A stretch of DNA of 16,019 nt from SAR202 cluster bacterium (GCA_030743915.1 JASLRP010000206.1:1-16019); one strand, 5' to 3'; shown: positions 8,033 through 15,500, numbered from the stretch's first letter. Translations and numbers: made by a program. The notes: generated by a model not told the origin, from the letters alone.

Positions 8033-8040
8033 TGGCCCTG

Positions 8041-8054
8041 TCGCCTAATGGCGA
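8041..8054 (+). promoter_or_regulatory. Leader hairpin next to the ribosome binding site of the first CoA-transferase gene
   Basis: TCGCC (8041-8045), loop TAAT, GGCGA (8050-8054) form a 5-bp stem. Its last base touches the ribosome binding site GGAGG (8055-8059), which is 7 nt from the ATG at 8067. A stem at the 5' end of a short leader may protect the message or adjust ribosome access. It is short, so a chance pairing is possible. Confidence 0.35.
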
Positions 8055-8066
8055 GGAGGTTGATTA

Positions 8067-9299
8067 ATGCCGCTGCTAGCCCTTGAGGGTGTTCGAGTTC
8101 TGGAAGTCACGGACGGTATCGCCGGGCCGTACTGCGCCAAGTTGCTGGCCGATTCTGGCGCGGAGGTCGTCAAGATCGAGCGCCCTGGCGCCGACAGCAT
8201 GACCCAACGTCAGTGGGCAGGCCAGCGACCAGATACCACACTGACCGTCGAAGACACCGCGCTGTTCCTCCACCTCAACACAGACAAAAAGAGCGTCGCT
8301 CTGGACCTGGAATCCGCCGATGGCCAGAGCGTGTTTCGCAGGCTGGTGGCGGAAAGTTCTATCGTGGTCGAGAGCCTCGCTCCCGGTCGAATGGAGTCGT
8401 TGGGGATCGGCTACGACAGCCTGAAAGCGCTGAATCCCGGTCTCGTTATGACCTCGGTCACGCCCTATGGTCAGACCGGGCCATACAAGGACTACCAGTA
8501 CACCGAGCTTACAGTGTTTGCCACGGGCGGCGGTATGCACCGCGAGGGGATTCCCGAACGACACCCCCTGATGTACGGCGGCGAGATCGCCCAGTATTTT
8601 GCGGGGACAGCCGCCGCCTCGGCGACGATGGGCGCGTCAGTGGGCGCTCTGCTGACCGGAGAGGGCGACTGGATCGACATTTCCATGATGGAGTGCATGG
8701 CAGGCCACCCTCACCAGATCGGCAGGCGCGCTCCTTTCGCCTATAACGGCGAGTTGGATGCCCGCCGAGAGCCTCGGACCTCCGCCGCTGGAGGTCGGGA
8801 ACCCTACGCTGTGGGGACATTCCGCTGCAAGGACGGCCACATGAGTTTCCTTCCCCTGGGGCCGAGGATGTGGCCCAACATCGCCCGCATGATTGGCAAA
8901 CCCGAGCTTATGGAAGACCCAAGATTCAACTCTCCTGATCTTCGAACCGAAAACCGCATCGAGCTTGAGGCCATTTTCCAAGAGTGGTTGGACAGGCACA
9001 CGCGCGCCGAGGTCTTCGACGCCACCAACAGGGCCGGAATTCCCGGCGGCCCGGTGCTGACCCCGCCGGATATCATGGCCGACGAGCATTTCCTGGATAG
9101 AGGCTTCTTCCAAGAGATCGAACACCCGGAGCACGGCGCGCTCTCGTATCCGGGCGTGCCCTTCGGCTTTTCAGATGTCGTCGAGACCGACGGGTCCGCG
9201 GCTCCAGCGCTGGGGGAGCACACTGTTGAAGCGCTACAGGCGGTGGGAATGAGCGAATCCGAAGTATTCTCGCTACGTCAGGCAGGTGTCATCTCTTGA
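8067..9299 (+). CDS. Family III (CaiB/BaiF) CoA-transferase subunit with Gln at the catalytic Asp position
   Basis: A 410-residue family III CoA-transferase. It has the N-terminal LEGVRVLEVTDGIAGPYCAK and GAEVVKIERPGAD elements, NTDKKSVALDL, GYDSLKALNPGLVMTSVTPYGQTGPY, and GEGDWIDISMMECM before the second half. These enzymes move CoA between organic acids through an aspartyl-CoA thioester intermediate. The Asp (D169 in formyl-CoA transferase) sits four residues before a conserved Gly. Here the ungapped match GGEIAQYFAG puts Q176 at that place. Alone it may therefore be inactive in the usual mechanism. It probably pairs with the overlapping downstream gene, which keeps the Asp. The start has GGAGG 7 nt upstream. 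It could also be a structural or CoA-binding subunit. Confidence 0.9.
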   Translation: MPLLALEGVRVLEVTDGIAGPYCAKLLADSGAEVVKIERPGADSMTQRQWAGQRPDTTLTVEDTALFLHLNTDKKSVALDLESADGQSVFRRLVAESSIVVESLAPGRMESLGIGYDSLKALNPGLVMTSVTPYGQTGPYKDYQYTELTVFATGGGMHREGIPERHPLMYGGEIAQYFAGTAAASATMGASVGALLTGEGDWIDISMMECMAGHPHQIGRRAPFAYNGELDARREPRTSAAGGREPYAVGTFRCKDGHMSFLPLGPRMWPNIARMIGKPELMEDPRFNSPDLRTENRIELEAIFQEWLDRHTRAEVFDATNRAGIPGGPVLTPPDIMADEHFLDRGFFQEIEHPEHGALSYPGVPFGFSDVVETDGSAAPALGEHTVEALQAVGMSESEVFSLRQAGVIS

Positions 9300-10612
9300 T
9301 GAAGTCAGAAAATGCCAAAAGACCCCTGGCAGGCATTCGAGCTTTGGAGCTTGCCGAGATATGGGCGGGGCCGTATTGTGGCGCGCTGTTGAGCGACATG
9401 GGCGCGGAGGTGGTCAAGGTCGAGTCTGTTCAGCGCATATCTCGTGGGCCGATCAAACCCAGTCCCGGCGCTCCGGGGTATCCCGACGGCGAACCGGGGG
9501 AGCGGCCCTGGAATCGAAGCGCCAACTTCAACGTTCTGAATCGCAACAAGCAGAGCATAACTCTGGACCTCACCAGCACCGAGGGCGTCGAGGTCTTCAA
9601 AGAGTTTGCGTCAGTCAGCGACGTTGTGTTCTGCAATTCCGCCTTCGGAGTCATGGAGAAATTCGGGCTGGGGTACGAGGAACTCAAGCAGGTCAAGCCG
9701 GACCTGATCGTGCTGTTCATGCCTGGATACGGCAACACAGGCCCGTACAAACGCATCCGAAGCATGGGCATGTCCATCGACGCCGTTTCCGGTCACTCTT
9801 CGCTTCGCGGGTACCCTGACCTGGATCTGGAAAGGCTCTCGCCTGTGCATCATCCAGACGCTGTGGGAGGCGTGATGGCGGCCTTCGCCCTGTGCGCCGC
9901 GATCCACAATCGAGCCCGCACCGGCAAAGGGCAGTTCATCGACATCTCGCAAGCCGAGGCGTTCGTCCCTCACCTGGGGGAGGTATTTCTTGAATATGGA
10001 CTCACTGGCGAACCCAGAGAGCGCCGAGGCAACCGTCATCCGGCGATGGCCCCACACGGAGCCTATCCGTGTCGAGGCGAGGACGCTTGGGTCGCTATCT
10101 CTGCGCGCAATGAACAGGAGTGGCGCGACCTGTGCCAGGTCATGGGATTGCCCCAACTGGCCGACGACCCTCGGTTCTCAACTCTGGAGTCTCGACTGAA
10201 CAACGCAGACGCCGTGGACGCCGAAATCGCGCGTTGGACTTCTGGAAGAGATCATCGCGAGGTCGCGGACATTCTGCAGGCTCGTGGGATCCCGGCGGGG
10301 CCGGTCCTCGACTGCAATATTGACACCTATGACGACCCGCACCTCCAGCACCGGGACTACTTCCAAACCATTGTGCATCCCGACGCTGGGACTCACCTGC
10401 TCAGCGGCCCTATGTGGAAGAGCGCCAACGGGTCGAAGCCGCGTCACGAGCCGGCCCCTGGCCTGGGCCAGCACAACAACCAGGTGCTGGAGGAAGTGCT
10501 GGGATTCACCGCCGACAAGATGAAATCTCTGGAGCGAGAAAACATCATCGGAACAGTGCCTCTTGAAGGCTCGGACATGGGCGGCGTCCGGCGCGTGCAA
10601 CGAGGCGTTTAG
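9299..10612 (+). CDS. Family III (CaiB/BaiF) CoA-transferase, catalytic partner
   Basis: A 437-residue paralogue of the preceding protein. It has LAGIRALELAEIWAGPYCGA, GAEVVKVES, NRNKQSITLDL, GYEELKQVKPDLIVLFMPGYG, and a typical C-terminal part with ARGIPAGPVLD. The active-site stretch HHPDAVGGVMAA keeps the catalytic Asp (residue 187 from this start), four residues before the conserved Gly. It should form the acyl-aspartyl and aspartyl-CoA intermediates. The ATG at 9299 shares its A with the upstream TGA (TGATG), which indicates translational coupling; a TTG at 9296 is the only nearby alternative. Paired overlapping genes of this family are known for two-subunit enzymes such as benzylsuccinate CoA-transferase BbsEF. 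The acid substrate cannot be told. Confidence 0.91.
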   Translation: MKSENAKRPLAGIRALELAEIWAGPYCGALLSDMGAEVVKVESVQRISRGPIKPSPGAPGYPDGEPGERPWNRSANFNVLNRNKQSITLDLTSTEGVEVFKEFASVSDVVFCNSAFGVMEKFGLGYEELKQVKPDLIVLFMPGYGNTGPYKRIRSMGMSIDAVSGHSSLRGYPDLDLERLSPVHHPDAVGGVMAAFALCAAIHNRARTGKGQFIDISQAEAFVPHLGEVFLEYGLTGEPRERRGNRHPAMAPHGAYPCRGEDAWVAISARNEQEWRDLCQVMGLPQLADDPRFSTLESRLNNADAVDAEIARWTSGRDHREVADILQARGIPAGPVLDCNIDTYDDPHLQHRDYFQTIVHPDAGTHLLSGPMWKSANGSKPRHEPAPGLGQHNNQVLEEVLGFTADKMKSLERENIIGTVPLEGSDMGGVRRVQRGV

Positions 10613-10701
10613 CCCCTTCTTCCGAAATCCATTTCCCCAAACCCCAACGTACATTACGCATCCGATAGGCAAACTTTTCCCTTTTTGGAGGCTGTAGTCC
10701 G

Positions 10702-12195
10702 ATGCGTAATCACAAATTGACGGGAGTGGCGGTGGCGTTGTCGATCTTGGCGGTTTCTACGTTCTTAATCTCAGGAAACATTGGGATATTACCAAGCTCA
10801 GTGTCAGCGTCGCCCTCGTTGCAGGTGGCGCCTCAACAAGTGGATGTCTCGCTGGAGGAATGGGCCGTAACTCCTGGCCCACTCTCGATCAACGCCGGCG
10901 ACACGGTGACCTTCAACATCTCGAACGTGGGCAGGTTTGGCCACGCTCTTGAGGTCAGCGGCAACGGAATTCATGGACATTCGGATACCATAGGCGGCAG
11001 CTCGACAACCACGATGAGCGTGAGTTTCGAGTTCAGCGGCACATACACGATTCTGTGTCCCATACCAGGCCATGAACAGCGAGGCATGGTGGGCGAGATC
11101 ACGGTAGGTGGCGCGAATCCCGCTCCGGCGTCCGACGCATACATGGGCATACCGTTGATGCGCCTCAGTCCTCGGTCCGGGACGGTAGTTCCCGGCGCCA
11201 GCCAGGACGTCAGCCTGACGCTGCACGATTTTACGCTGAACGCCGGCGCAGTCGGTGGAGCTAACGTAGCGGGTGAAGGTAATTGGGACCTGTCGTTGGA
11301 CGGTCAGAGTGTGGCCTCGGTCGGCACAGAATCCTTCACTCTTGAAGGTCTGACTGCTGGATCGCACACCATCACCGCGGCGCTGAGGAACAACGATGGC
11401 ACGCCTCTTGATCCAGCCGTCGAGGCTTCTGCCACGATCACTGTGGCGACTCAAGTGGATATTGCGCTGGAGGAGTGGGCGCTGATTCCCAGCGCTTTAA
11501 GCGTCAATGCGGGCGACTCCGTGACATTCAACATCTCGAACACCGGCAACTTCGGTCACGCTCTGGAAGTTAGCGGCAACGGCATTCACGCCCACTCCGA
11601 GACCATAGGCGGCGGGGGCGCCACGACTCTGACCGTGAGTTTTGAGTTCAGCGGCGATTACCGAATTCTGTGTCCGATTCCAGGCCACGAGCAGCGTGGG
11701 ATGGTTGGCGATTTGACTGCGGTGGGCGCCAACCCCCCGACAGAGCCTGATGCCTACATGGGCATCCCCTTGATGCGCCTCAGCCCACGGTCCGGCTCCG
11801 AGCTTGAAGGTGGGACTCAGGACGTGAGTGTCACTCTCCACGACTTCATTCTGAACGCCGACACCATTGGCGCCGCCAACGTGGCAGGCGAAGGCAACTG
11901 GGAACTGACTCTGGACGGCACGGCGATGGACCCGCTTGGCGCCGCGTCCATCACCCTCGAAAACCTGGCTGAGGGAGAACACACCATCTTGGCTGCGCTA
12001 AAGAATAACGACGGCACGCCACTGGACCCGCCGGTGGAAGCGTCGGGAACATTCACCATCGTGCCTCCGGCAGCAGAGCCTCCCAGCGTGGGTGACTCAA
12101 CGGTGGCGCCAGGAGTTCTGGCAGGCTTGAGCGTATTCGCCGTGCTGTTGCTCGGGTCTGGCGGGATGCTTCTACGTCGTCGCTCTAGAATTTAG
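10702..12195 (+). CDS. Membrane-anchored protein with two cupredoxin/Ig-like repeat units
   Basis: A 497-residue exported protein. Residues 1-37 are a signal peptide (hydrophobic VAVALSILAVSTFLIS, likely cleavage near SVSA). Residues 47-251 and 252-454 are two copies of one unit. Each begins with a plastocyanin-like domain carrying a complete type 1 copper site: H81, C119, H124 and M129 in copy 1, and H286, C324, H329 and M334 in copy 2, within the C-x4-H-x4-M pattern CPIPGHEQRGM. Each then has a beta-rich Ig-like module starting YMGIPLMRLSPRSG and including NVAGEGNW and NNDGTPLDP. Residues about 470-491 are a transmembrane helix followed by the basic tail RRRSRI. The expected role is electron transfer or copper binding at the cell surface. 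GGAGG (10687-10691) lies 10 nt before the ATG. No clear promoter was found. No oxidase or reductase partner is adjacent. Confidence 0.87.
   Translation: MRNHKLTGVAVALSILAVSTFLISGNIGILPSSVSASPSLQVAPQQVDVSLEEWAVTPGPLSINAGDTVTFNISNVGRFGHALEVSGNGIHGHSDTIGGSSTTTMSVSFEFSGTYTILCPIPGHEQRGMVGEITVGGANPAPASDAYMGIPLMRLSPRSGTVVPGASQDVSLTLHDFTLNAGAVGGANVAGEGNWDLSLDGQSVASVGTESFTLEGLTAGSHTITAALRNNDGTPLDPAVEASATITVATQVDIALEEWALIPSALSVNAGDSVTFNISNTGNFGHALEVSGNGIHAHSETIGGGGATTLTVSFEFSGDYRILCPIPGHEQRGMVGDLTAVGANPPTEPDAYMGIPLMRLSPRSGSELEGGTQDVSVTLHDFILNADTIGAANVAGEGNWELTLDGTAMDPLGAASITLENLAEGEHTILAALKNNDGTPLDPPVEASGTFTIVPPAAEPPSVGDSTVAPGVLAGLSVFAVLLLGSGGMLLRRRSRI
10840..12063 (+). repeat. Tandem intragenic duplication, 615-bp period (two copies)
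   Basis: Copy 1 is about 10840-11454 and copy 2 about 11455-12063. The period is 205 codons with no net indel between the copper ligands of the two copies. Nucleotide similarity is still visible, for example in the stretches encoding TFNISN, FGHALEVSGNGIH and CPIPGHEQRGM. Many third positions differ, so the duplication is not very recent or has been allowed to drift while keeping all copper ligands. Confidence 0.85.
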
Positions 12196-12231
12196 CGTTG
12201 TCGCCCAGTGGCACGAGGCTGAATAAATAAG

Positions 12232-12267
12232 AAACGCCCTTCCGACACCGGCGTCGGAAGGGCGTTT
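12232..12267. terminator. Strong bidirectional rho-independent terminator
   Basis: A perfect inverted repeat: AAACGCCCTTCCGAC (12232-12246), loop ACCGGC, GTCGGAAGGGCGTTT (12253-12267). On the plus strand it runs into TTTTGTGT and ends the cupredoxin transcript. On the minus strand it is followed by TTTCTTATTTATT and ends the bicupin transcript, whose stop codon is at 12285-12287. Confidence 0.92.
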
Positions 12268-12284
12268 TGTGTCAGTGAGATCGC

Positions 12285-13073
12285 CTAGCTTATGGGCGGA
12301 GGGGCCGAATCGTCATCGGCTGTGTAGATGTGCTGGTTCTCCGAGTTGGTCACCGCCAGCCGCAGAGACGTGCCCTCTCCAACCGAGGAAATGAAGTGTT
12401 TCATCCCCTCAGGAACGAACACGATGTCACCCTTCGTCGCCTCGATCAGCGGCCTGTCCTCGCCCACCTTGAAGGTCAGGTCTCCCTGGAGGATTGTCCA
12501 CCACTCGTTGAAGTCGGGATGCCAGTGGGCGTTGTTGGTCATTCCCTGCCCGTGGGCGATCAGATTGGCCTTGTTGCGCTCGTCATCCAGCAGGGCCGTC
12601 GTCCACTTCGGCTCACCGAAACGTTCGAGAAGGGCCTCTCTGGAGTTCAGAAGCATGTTGGGCGGCTCCGCAATGTCGGGAGCGGGTTGCAGGATGCTGC
12701 TGCGCTCGCCTCGGGTGTCATGATTGGACCACGGAGCGTTGATGTACATCCTGAGCGATGGTTCAGCGCCCACCGTCTTGATGGCGTGACGCTGGCCTTT
12801 GGGACAAATCACCACGTCTCCGGCCTTGGCTCGAAGCTGGGGATAGTCGCCAATCTCCCAGATGATCTCGCCCTGAAGCACAATCCACCACTCGTTGAAA
12901 TCCTTGTGGATGTGTGCGTCGTTCTCCAATCCGGGAGCGTCGCAAATCAGGCCGACGTTGTTGCGGCCATCAGTGAATAGCCACTCGTGCCAGGGCGGCT
13001 CTCCGTGTCTGGCAACGATGTCTGAAATCCGAATGTGCTGTGGCTCTGTGCTCACAGCGCGTGTCTGAGTCAT
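12285..13073 (-). CDS. Bicupin (two-domain cupin) protein, probable metal-dependent dioxygenase-like
   Basis: A 262-residue protein with two cupin domains. Domain 1 has HIHKDFNEWWIVLQGE with ligands H54, H56 and E61, and the second motif GDVVICPKGQRH with H96. Domain 2 has HWHPDFNEWWTILQGD with H183, H185 and E190, and GDIVFVPEGMKH with H226. Both domains keep the full three-His/one-Glu metal set. The overall form recalls small bicupins such as 3-hydroxyanthranilate 3,4-dioxygenase-like or quercetinase-like proteins, but the substrate cannot be assigned. No signal peptide is seen. It is transcribed alone from a strong divergent promoter and ends at the shared terminator. The ATG at 13073 has only a distant purine-rich site (AGGAAGG about 16 nt upstream). 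Confidence 0.85.
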   Translation of the reverse strand: MTQTRAVSTEPQHIRISDIVARHGEPPWHEWLFTDGRNNVGLICDAPGLENDAHIHKDFNEWWIVLQGEIIWEIGDYPQLRAKAGDVVICPKGQRHAIKTVGAEPSLRMYINAPWSNHDTRGERSSILQPAPDIAEPPNMLLNSREALLERFGEPKWTTALLDDERNKANLIAHGQGMTNNAHWHPDFNEWWTILQGDLTFKVGEDRPLIEATKGDIVFVPEGMKHFISSVGEGTSLRLAVTNSENQHIYTADDDSAPPPIS

Positions 13074-13102
13074 GATGTTGTCTCGCCTTCCTAGAACGCC
13101 AT

Positions 13103-13133
13103 CGGGCGCATACTCGCCCGTCCCTCGTCGGGC
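13103..13133 (-). promoter_or_regulatory. Bicupin mRNA leader with two mutually exclusive hairpins
   Basis: In the minus-strand transcript, CGGGC (13120-13116) can pair upstream with GCCCG (13133-13129, 8-nt loop). As CGGGCG (13120-13115) it can instead pair downstream with CGCCCG (13108-13103, 6-nt loop). The two stems share one strand and cannot form together. The upstream stem would begin at the very 5' end of the message, given a start near 13135. This could be a small switch controlling access to the translation start 30 nt further on, or only G+C-rich coincidence. Confidence 0.4.
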
Positions 13134-13141
13134 TGAGACCG

Positions 13142-13170
13142 ATTATATGTTCGAGGGTGGTTGGGGTCAA
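13142..13170 (-). promoter_or_regulatory. Near-consensus sigma70 promoter for the bicupin gene, with inverted repeat over the -35
   Basis: On the minus strand: TTGACC (13170-13165, 5 of 6), a 17-nt spacer, TATAAT (13147-13142, perfect). The transcript should start near 13135, about 60 nt before the ATG. The inverted repeat GGTTG-ACCC-CAACC (13159-13172) covers the -35 box and could be a regulator-binding site. This is the best promoter in the window. Confidence 0.75.
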
Positions 13171-13230
13171 CCGGAATCCTAACCTACCTCCAATCTTTTT
13201 GATTTTGAGACGGATATGCGATACACGTTC

Positions 13231-13236
13231 TATAAT
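13231..13236 (+). promoter_or_regulatory. -10 element TATAAT for the glycoside hydrolase-monooxygenase pair
   Basis: A perfect TATAAT at 13231-13236 has only a weak -35 (TTGAGA at 13205-13210, 20-nt spacing). A transcript would start near 13243, 30 nt before the ATG at 13273. This argues against the in-frame ATG at 13216, which lies upstream of the -10. Confidence 0.5.
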
Positions 13237-13272
13237 GGCGCGTGCCACAATCACCATCTGGAGCAACGCAAC

Positions 13273-14406
13273 ATGACCAACCGAAAAACCAACGTCTCCA
13301 TCCAGGATGACGCATGGCTCATCAACGGAGCGCCCACATACCAGGGCCGAGAATACCAGGGCCACAAGATCGAAGGGCTGCTCCTCAATAGCCGGATGGC
13401 CAACGCGCTGTTCGACGATACTAACGACCTTACCCAATCCCTCTGGAAGTATCCCGACACCGACGCCTGGGACCCGGACCGCAACACCTCGGAATTCATA
13501 GCCGCTCTGCCAGAGTACCGAAGACGGGGGTTGCTTTCCGTGACCGTCAATCTCCAGGGGGCTGCGCCATTCGGGTACTACCGGCTCCCGGAGTTTCGGA
13601 CACTGATGGATTCACTGGGCATTGACGTTCCCGACGAGACAATGTGGGCGGGCCTTCCAGGGCCGGAGTCTCAGCCGTGGCAAAATTCGGCTTTCGATGC
13701 TGAGGGCGGACTGGTCCTCTCTTTCATGGATCGTCTGACCAGTATTCTGGAGGCAACGGACCAGCTTGGGATGGTCGTCATCCTGGGATGTTTCTACTTC
13801 GGGCAAGACGAGCGACTGAACGACGAAGACGCAGTGAAACGGGCCGTGACCAACGCCTGCGAATGGCTGTTGGAACACGACCACCGAAACGTCGTGGTGG
13901 AGATAAACAACGAGTGCAACGTCCAGCGGTACGAGCATGAAATCCTCCAGCCTCACCGAGTCCACGAGCTTATCGAGCTTGCGAAGGACGTCACGAAGGA
14001 TGGGCGCCGGTTGCTGGTCGGCACCAGCTACGGCGGAGGTCGAGTGCCTGACGATTCAGTGTGCGCCGCCTCAGACTTCCTGCTGATGCACGGCAACGGC
14101 GTGACCGACCCCAACCGCATCGCTGAGATGGTGGACCAGGCCCGCGCTCTGCCGAGCTATCGGCCCATGCCCGTCCTGTTCATCGAGGACGATCATTTCA
14201 ACTTCGACCAGCGATCGAACAATTTCGTGTCTGCGCTGTCGCGGTACGCCTCTTGGGGATACTTCGATCCCGGAGAGGGCGCAGGCGGAGGGGCGGCATC
14301 GGGAGACTACGTCGAGGGCTACCAGAACGTGCCCATCAACTGGGGCATCAACACTCCCAGAAAGCAGGCGTTCTTCGACCTTCTCCAGAAAGTGGTCGGA
14401 GTTTAA
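13273..14406 (+). CDS. Clan GH-A-like (beta/alpha)8 glycoside hydrolase, cellulase-superfamily
   Basis: A 377-residue protein resembling GH5-type TIM-barrel enzymes. It opens with a short beta element DAWLINGAPTYQGREYQG, and barrel strands are visible at GLLSVTVNLQG and LGMVVILGCFYFGQ. VVVEINNECN has N213-E214 at the place of the acid/base NE pair. LLMHGNG follows at 271-276, and VLFIEDDHFN has E305 as the candidate nucleophile. No signal peptide or transmembrane helix is seen, so it would act inside the cell on an imported oligosaccharide or glycoside. The ATG at 13273 is chosen because GGAG lies 10 nt upstream and a TATAAT box lies between it and the upstream in-frame ATG at 13216. The next gene starts 2 nt after its stop. 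Family placement within clan GH-A and the substrate are uncertain. Confidence 0.78.
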   Translation: MTNRKTNVSIQDDAWLINGAPTYQGREYQGHKIEGLLLNSRMANALFDDTNDLTQSLWKYPDTDAWDPDRNTSEFIAALPEYRRRGLLSVTVNLQGAAPFGYYRLPEFRTLMDSLGIDVPDETMWAGLPGPESQPWQNSAFDAEGGLVLSFMDRLTSILEATDQLGMVVILGCFYFGQDERLNDEDAVKRAVTNACEWLLEHDHRNVVVEINNECNVQRYEHEILQPHRVHELIELAKDVTKDGRRLLVGTSYGGGRVPDDSVCAASDFLLMHGNGVTDPNRIAEMVDQARALPSYRPMPVLFIEDDHFNFDQRSNNFVSALSRYASWGYFDPGEGAGGGAASGDYVEGYQNVPINWGINTPRKQAFFDLLQKVVGV

Positions 14407-14408
14407 GC

Positions 14409-15482
14409 GTGAAATTCGCGCTGTTCACCCACATCGCGTGGCCGGAGGGAACTGATCAGAAGATGCTCATGGACGAGGCCGCCGAGCAGGTCATCCACGG
14501 CGAGAGCCTGGGATTTCACAGCGCATGGCTCGCCGAGCACCACTTCTCCCGCTACGGAATAGGATCGTCACCGCTGGTGGTTGCCGGGGCAATCGCCGCT
14601 CAGACCAAGACAATTCGCCTGGGAACCGCTGTCCTGATTCCCCCACTGCACAATCCCATTCGACTGGCCGAGGACACCGCCACCGTTGACGTTATCAGCA
14701 ACGGACGCCTAGACGTGGGGTTCGGACGAGGCAGCGCAGCTTACGAGTTCAACGCCTACAGCATCGATCAGACCGACAACCGCGCGATGTTCCAGGAGGG
14801 AATTCAGACCATTACCGACCTGTGGACGACGCCTGACTACTCCCACGATGGCAAATACTACAAGGTTGACCACGCCACGCTGGTGCCCAGTCCAATCCAA
14901 AAACCGCACCCGCCCATCTACATCGCCGTGTCACGCACTATCGAGACGCTGAAGTTTGTAGCGGGAACCGGCTATCCAATCTGCATCGGGGTAACGTCGG
15001 ACACAGAGAACGCTCTGTCGCTTTGCAAACAGTACGAAGAATTGTCCCAGGAGTCGGGGCACAACGTCCCGATGTCTGAGATTCCCTTCTTCAGATACTT
15101 TTACGTTGGGGAGACGGAGGAGCAGGTCAGGAACGACACCCGCCCCGCGCTTCAGTGGGCGGTGGATATGGTGAGCTGGCGAGCGACCTTCACGCAAGGG
15201 AGCGAGGTCGGACATCGGATCGACGACTGGCGCGAGACACGCGCCGACGCTCCGCCTGATCTTGAATACGTGGCCAAAAACCGCGCCGTTTTTGGAACAC
15301 CTGAACAGATCGTCGCGCAACTCAAGGAGTTACAGTCCCAGGGCATCGAGTATTTCGGTTGCAACTTCGCCTTCGGCGGCATGCCCCACGGCAAAATCAT
15401 GAGGTCGATGGAACTTTTCTCGAATGAGGTGATGCCCCACTTCGCACAATCGAGCGCATTGGTCTCCTTGCGTCGTTTCTAA
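14409..15482 (+). CDS. Luciferase-like (LLM class) flavin-dependent monooxygenase
   Basis: A 357-residue TIM-barrel flavin monooxygenase. The N-terminal strand MKFALFTHIAWPEG, SAWLAEHHFSRYGIGSSP (38-55), RLGTAVLIPPLHNPIRLAED (70-89), and VDVISNGRLDVGFGRGSAAYEF (93-114) are the conserved features of the bacterial luciferase family. FGTPEQIVAQLKELQSQG and FGGMPHGKIMRSMELF mark the usual C-terminal region. It uses reduced FMN and oxygen to oxidise an organic substrate; a separate reductase would be needed and none is nearby. The start is GTG at 14409: GGAG (14398-14401) is 7 nt upstream, inside the end of the hydrolase gene, and the first strand follows immediately. Spacing of 2 nt to the hydrolase stop indicates cotranscription. 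Such enzymes are expanded in SAR202 Chloroflexota, which fits the proposed origin. Confidence 0.92.
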   Translation: MKFALFTHIAWPEGTDQKMLMDEAAEQVIHGESLGFHSAWLAEHHFSRYGIGSSPLVVAGAIAAQTKTIRLGTAVLIPPLHNPIRLAEDTATVDVISNGRLDVGFGRGSAAYEFNAYSIDQTDNRAMFQEGIQTITDLWTTPDYSHDGKYYKVDHATLVPSPIQKPHPPIYIAVSRTIETLKFVAGTGYPICIGVTSDTENALSLCKQYEELSQESGHNVPMSEIPFFRYFYVGETEEQVRNDTRPALQWAVDMVSWRATFTQGSEVGHRIDDWRETRADAPPDLEYVAKNRAVFGTPEQIVAQLKELQSQGIEYFGCNFAFGGMPHGKIMRSMELFSNEVMPHFAQSSALVSLRRF

Positions 15483-15494
15483 AGCTATTGCCTC

Positions 15495-15500
15495 TATAAT
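15495..15500 (+). promoter_or_regulatory. -10 element placed for a leaderless transcript
   Basis: A perfect TATAAT at 15495-15500 lies 6 nt before the ATG at 15507. With the usual distance from -10 to start, transcription would begin at or next to the A of the ATG. No ribosome binding site exists between them. The -35 region at 17-nt spacing (GTCGTT, 15472-15477) is poor. Confidence 0.5.

Noticed and set aside
13216..13272. Upstream in-frame ATG of the glycoside hydrolase gene
   Set aside because: It lies upstream of a perfect TATAAT, and the added residues do not resemble a signal peptide or domain. ATG at 13273 has a ribosome binding site.
14253..14408. N-terminal extension of the flavin monooxygenase frame
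   Set aside because: It overlaps the end of the hydrolase gene in another frame and reads as Arg/Gly-rich shadow sequence. The luciferase fold begins right at GTG 14409.
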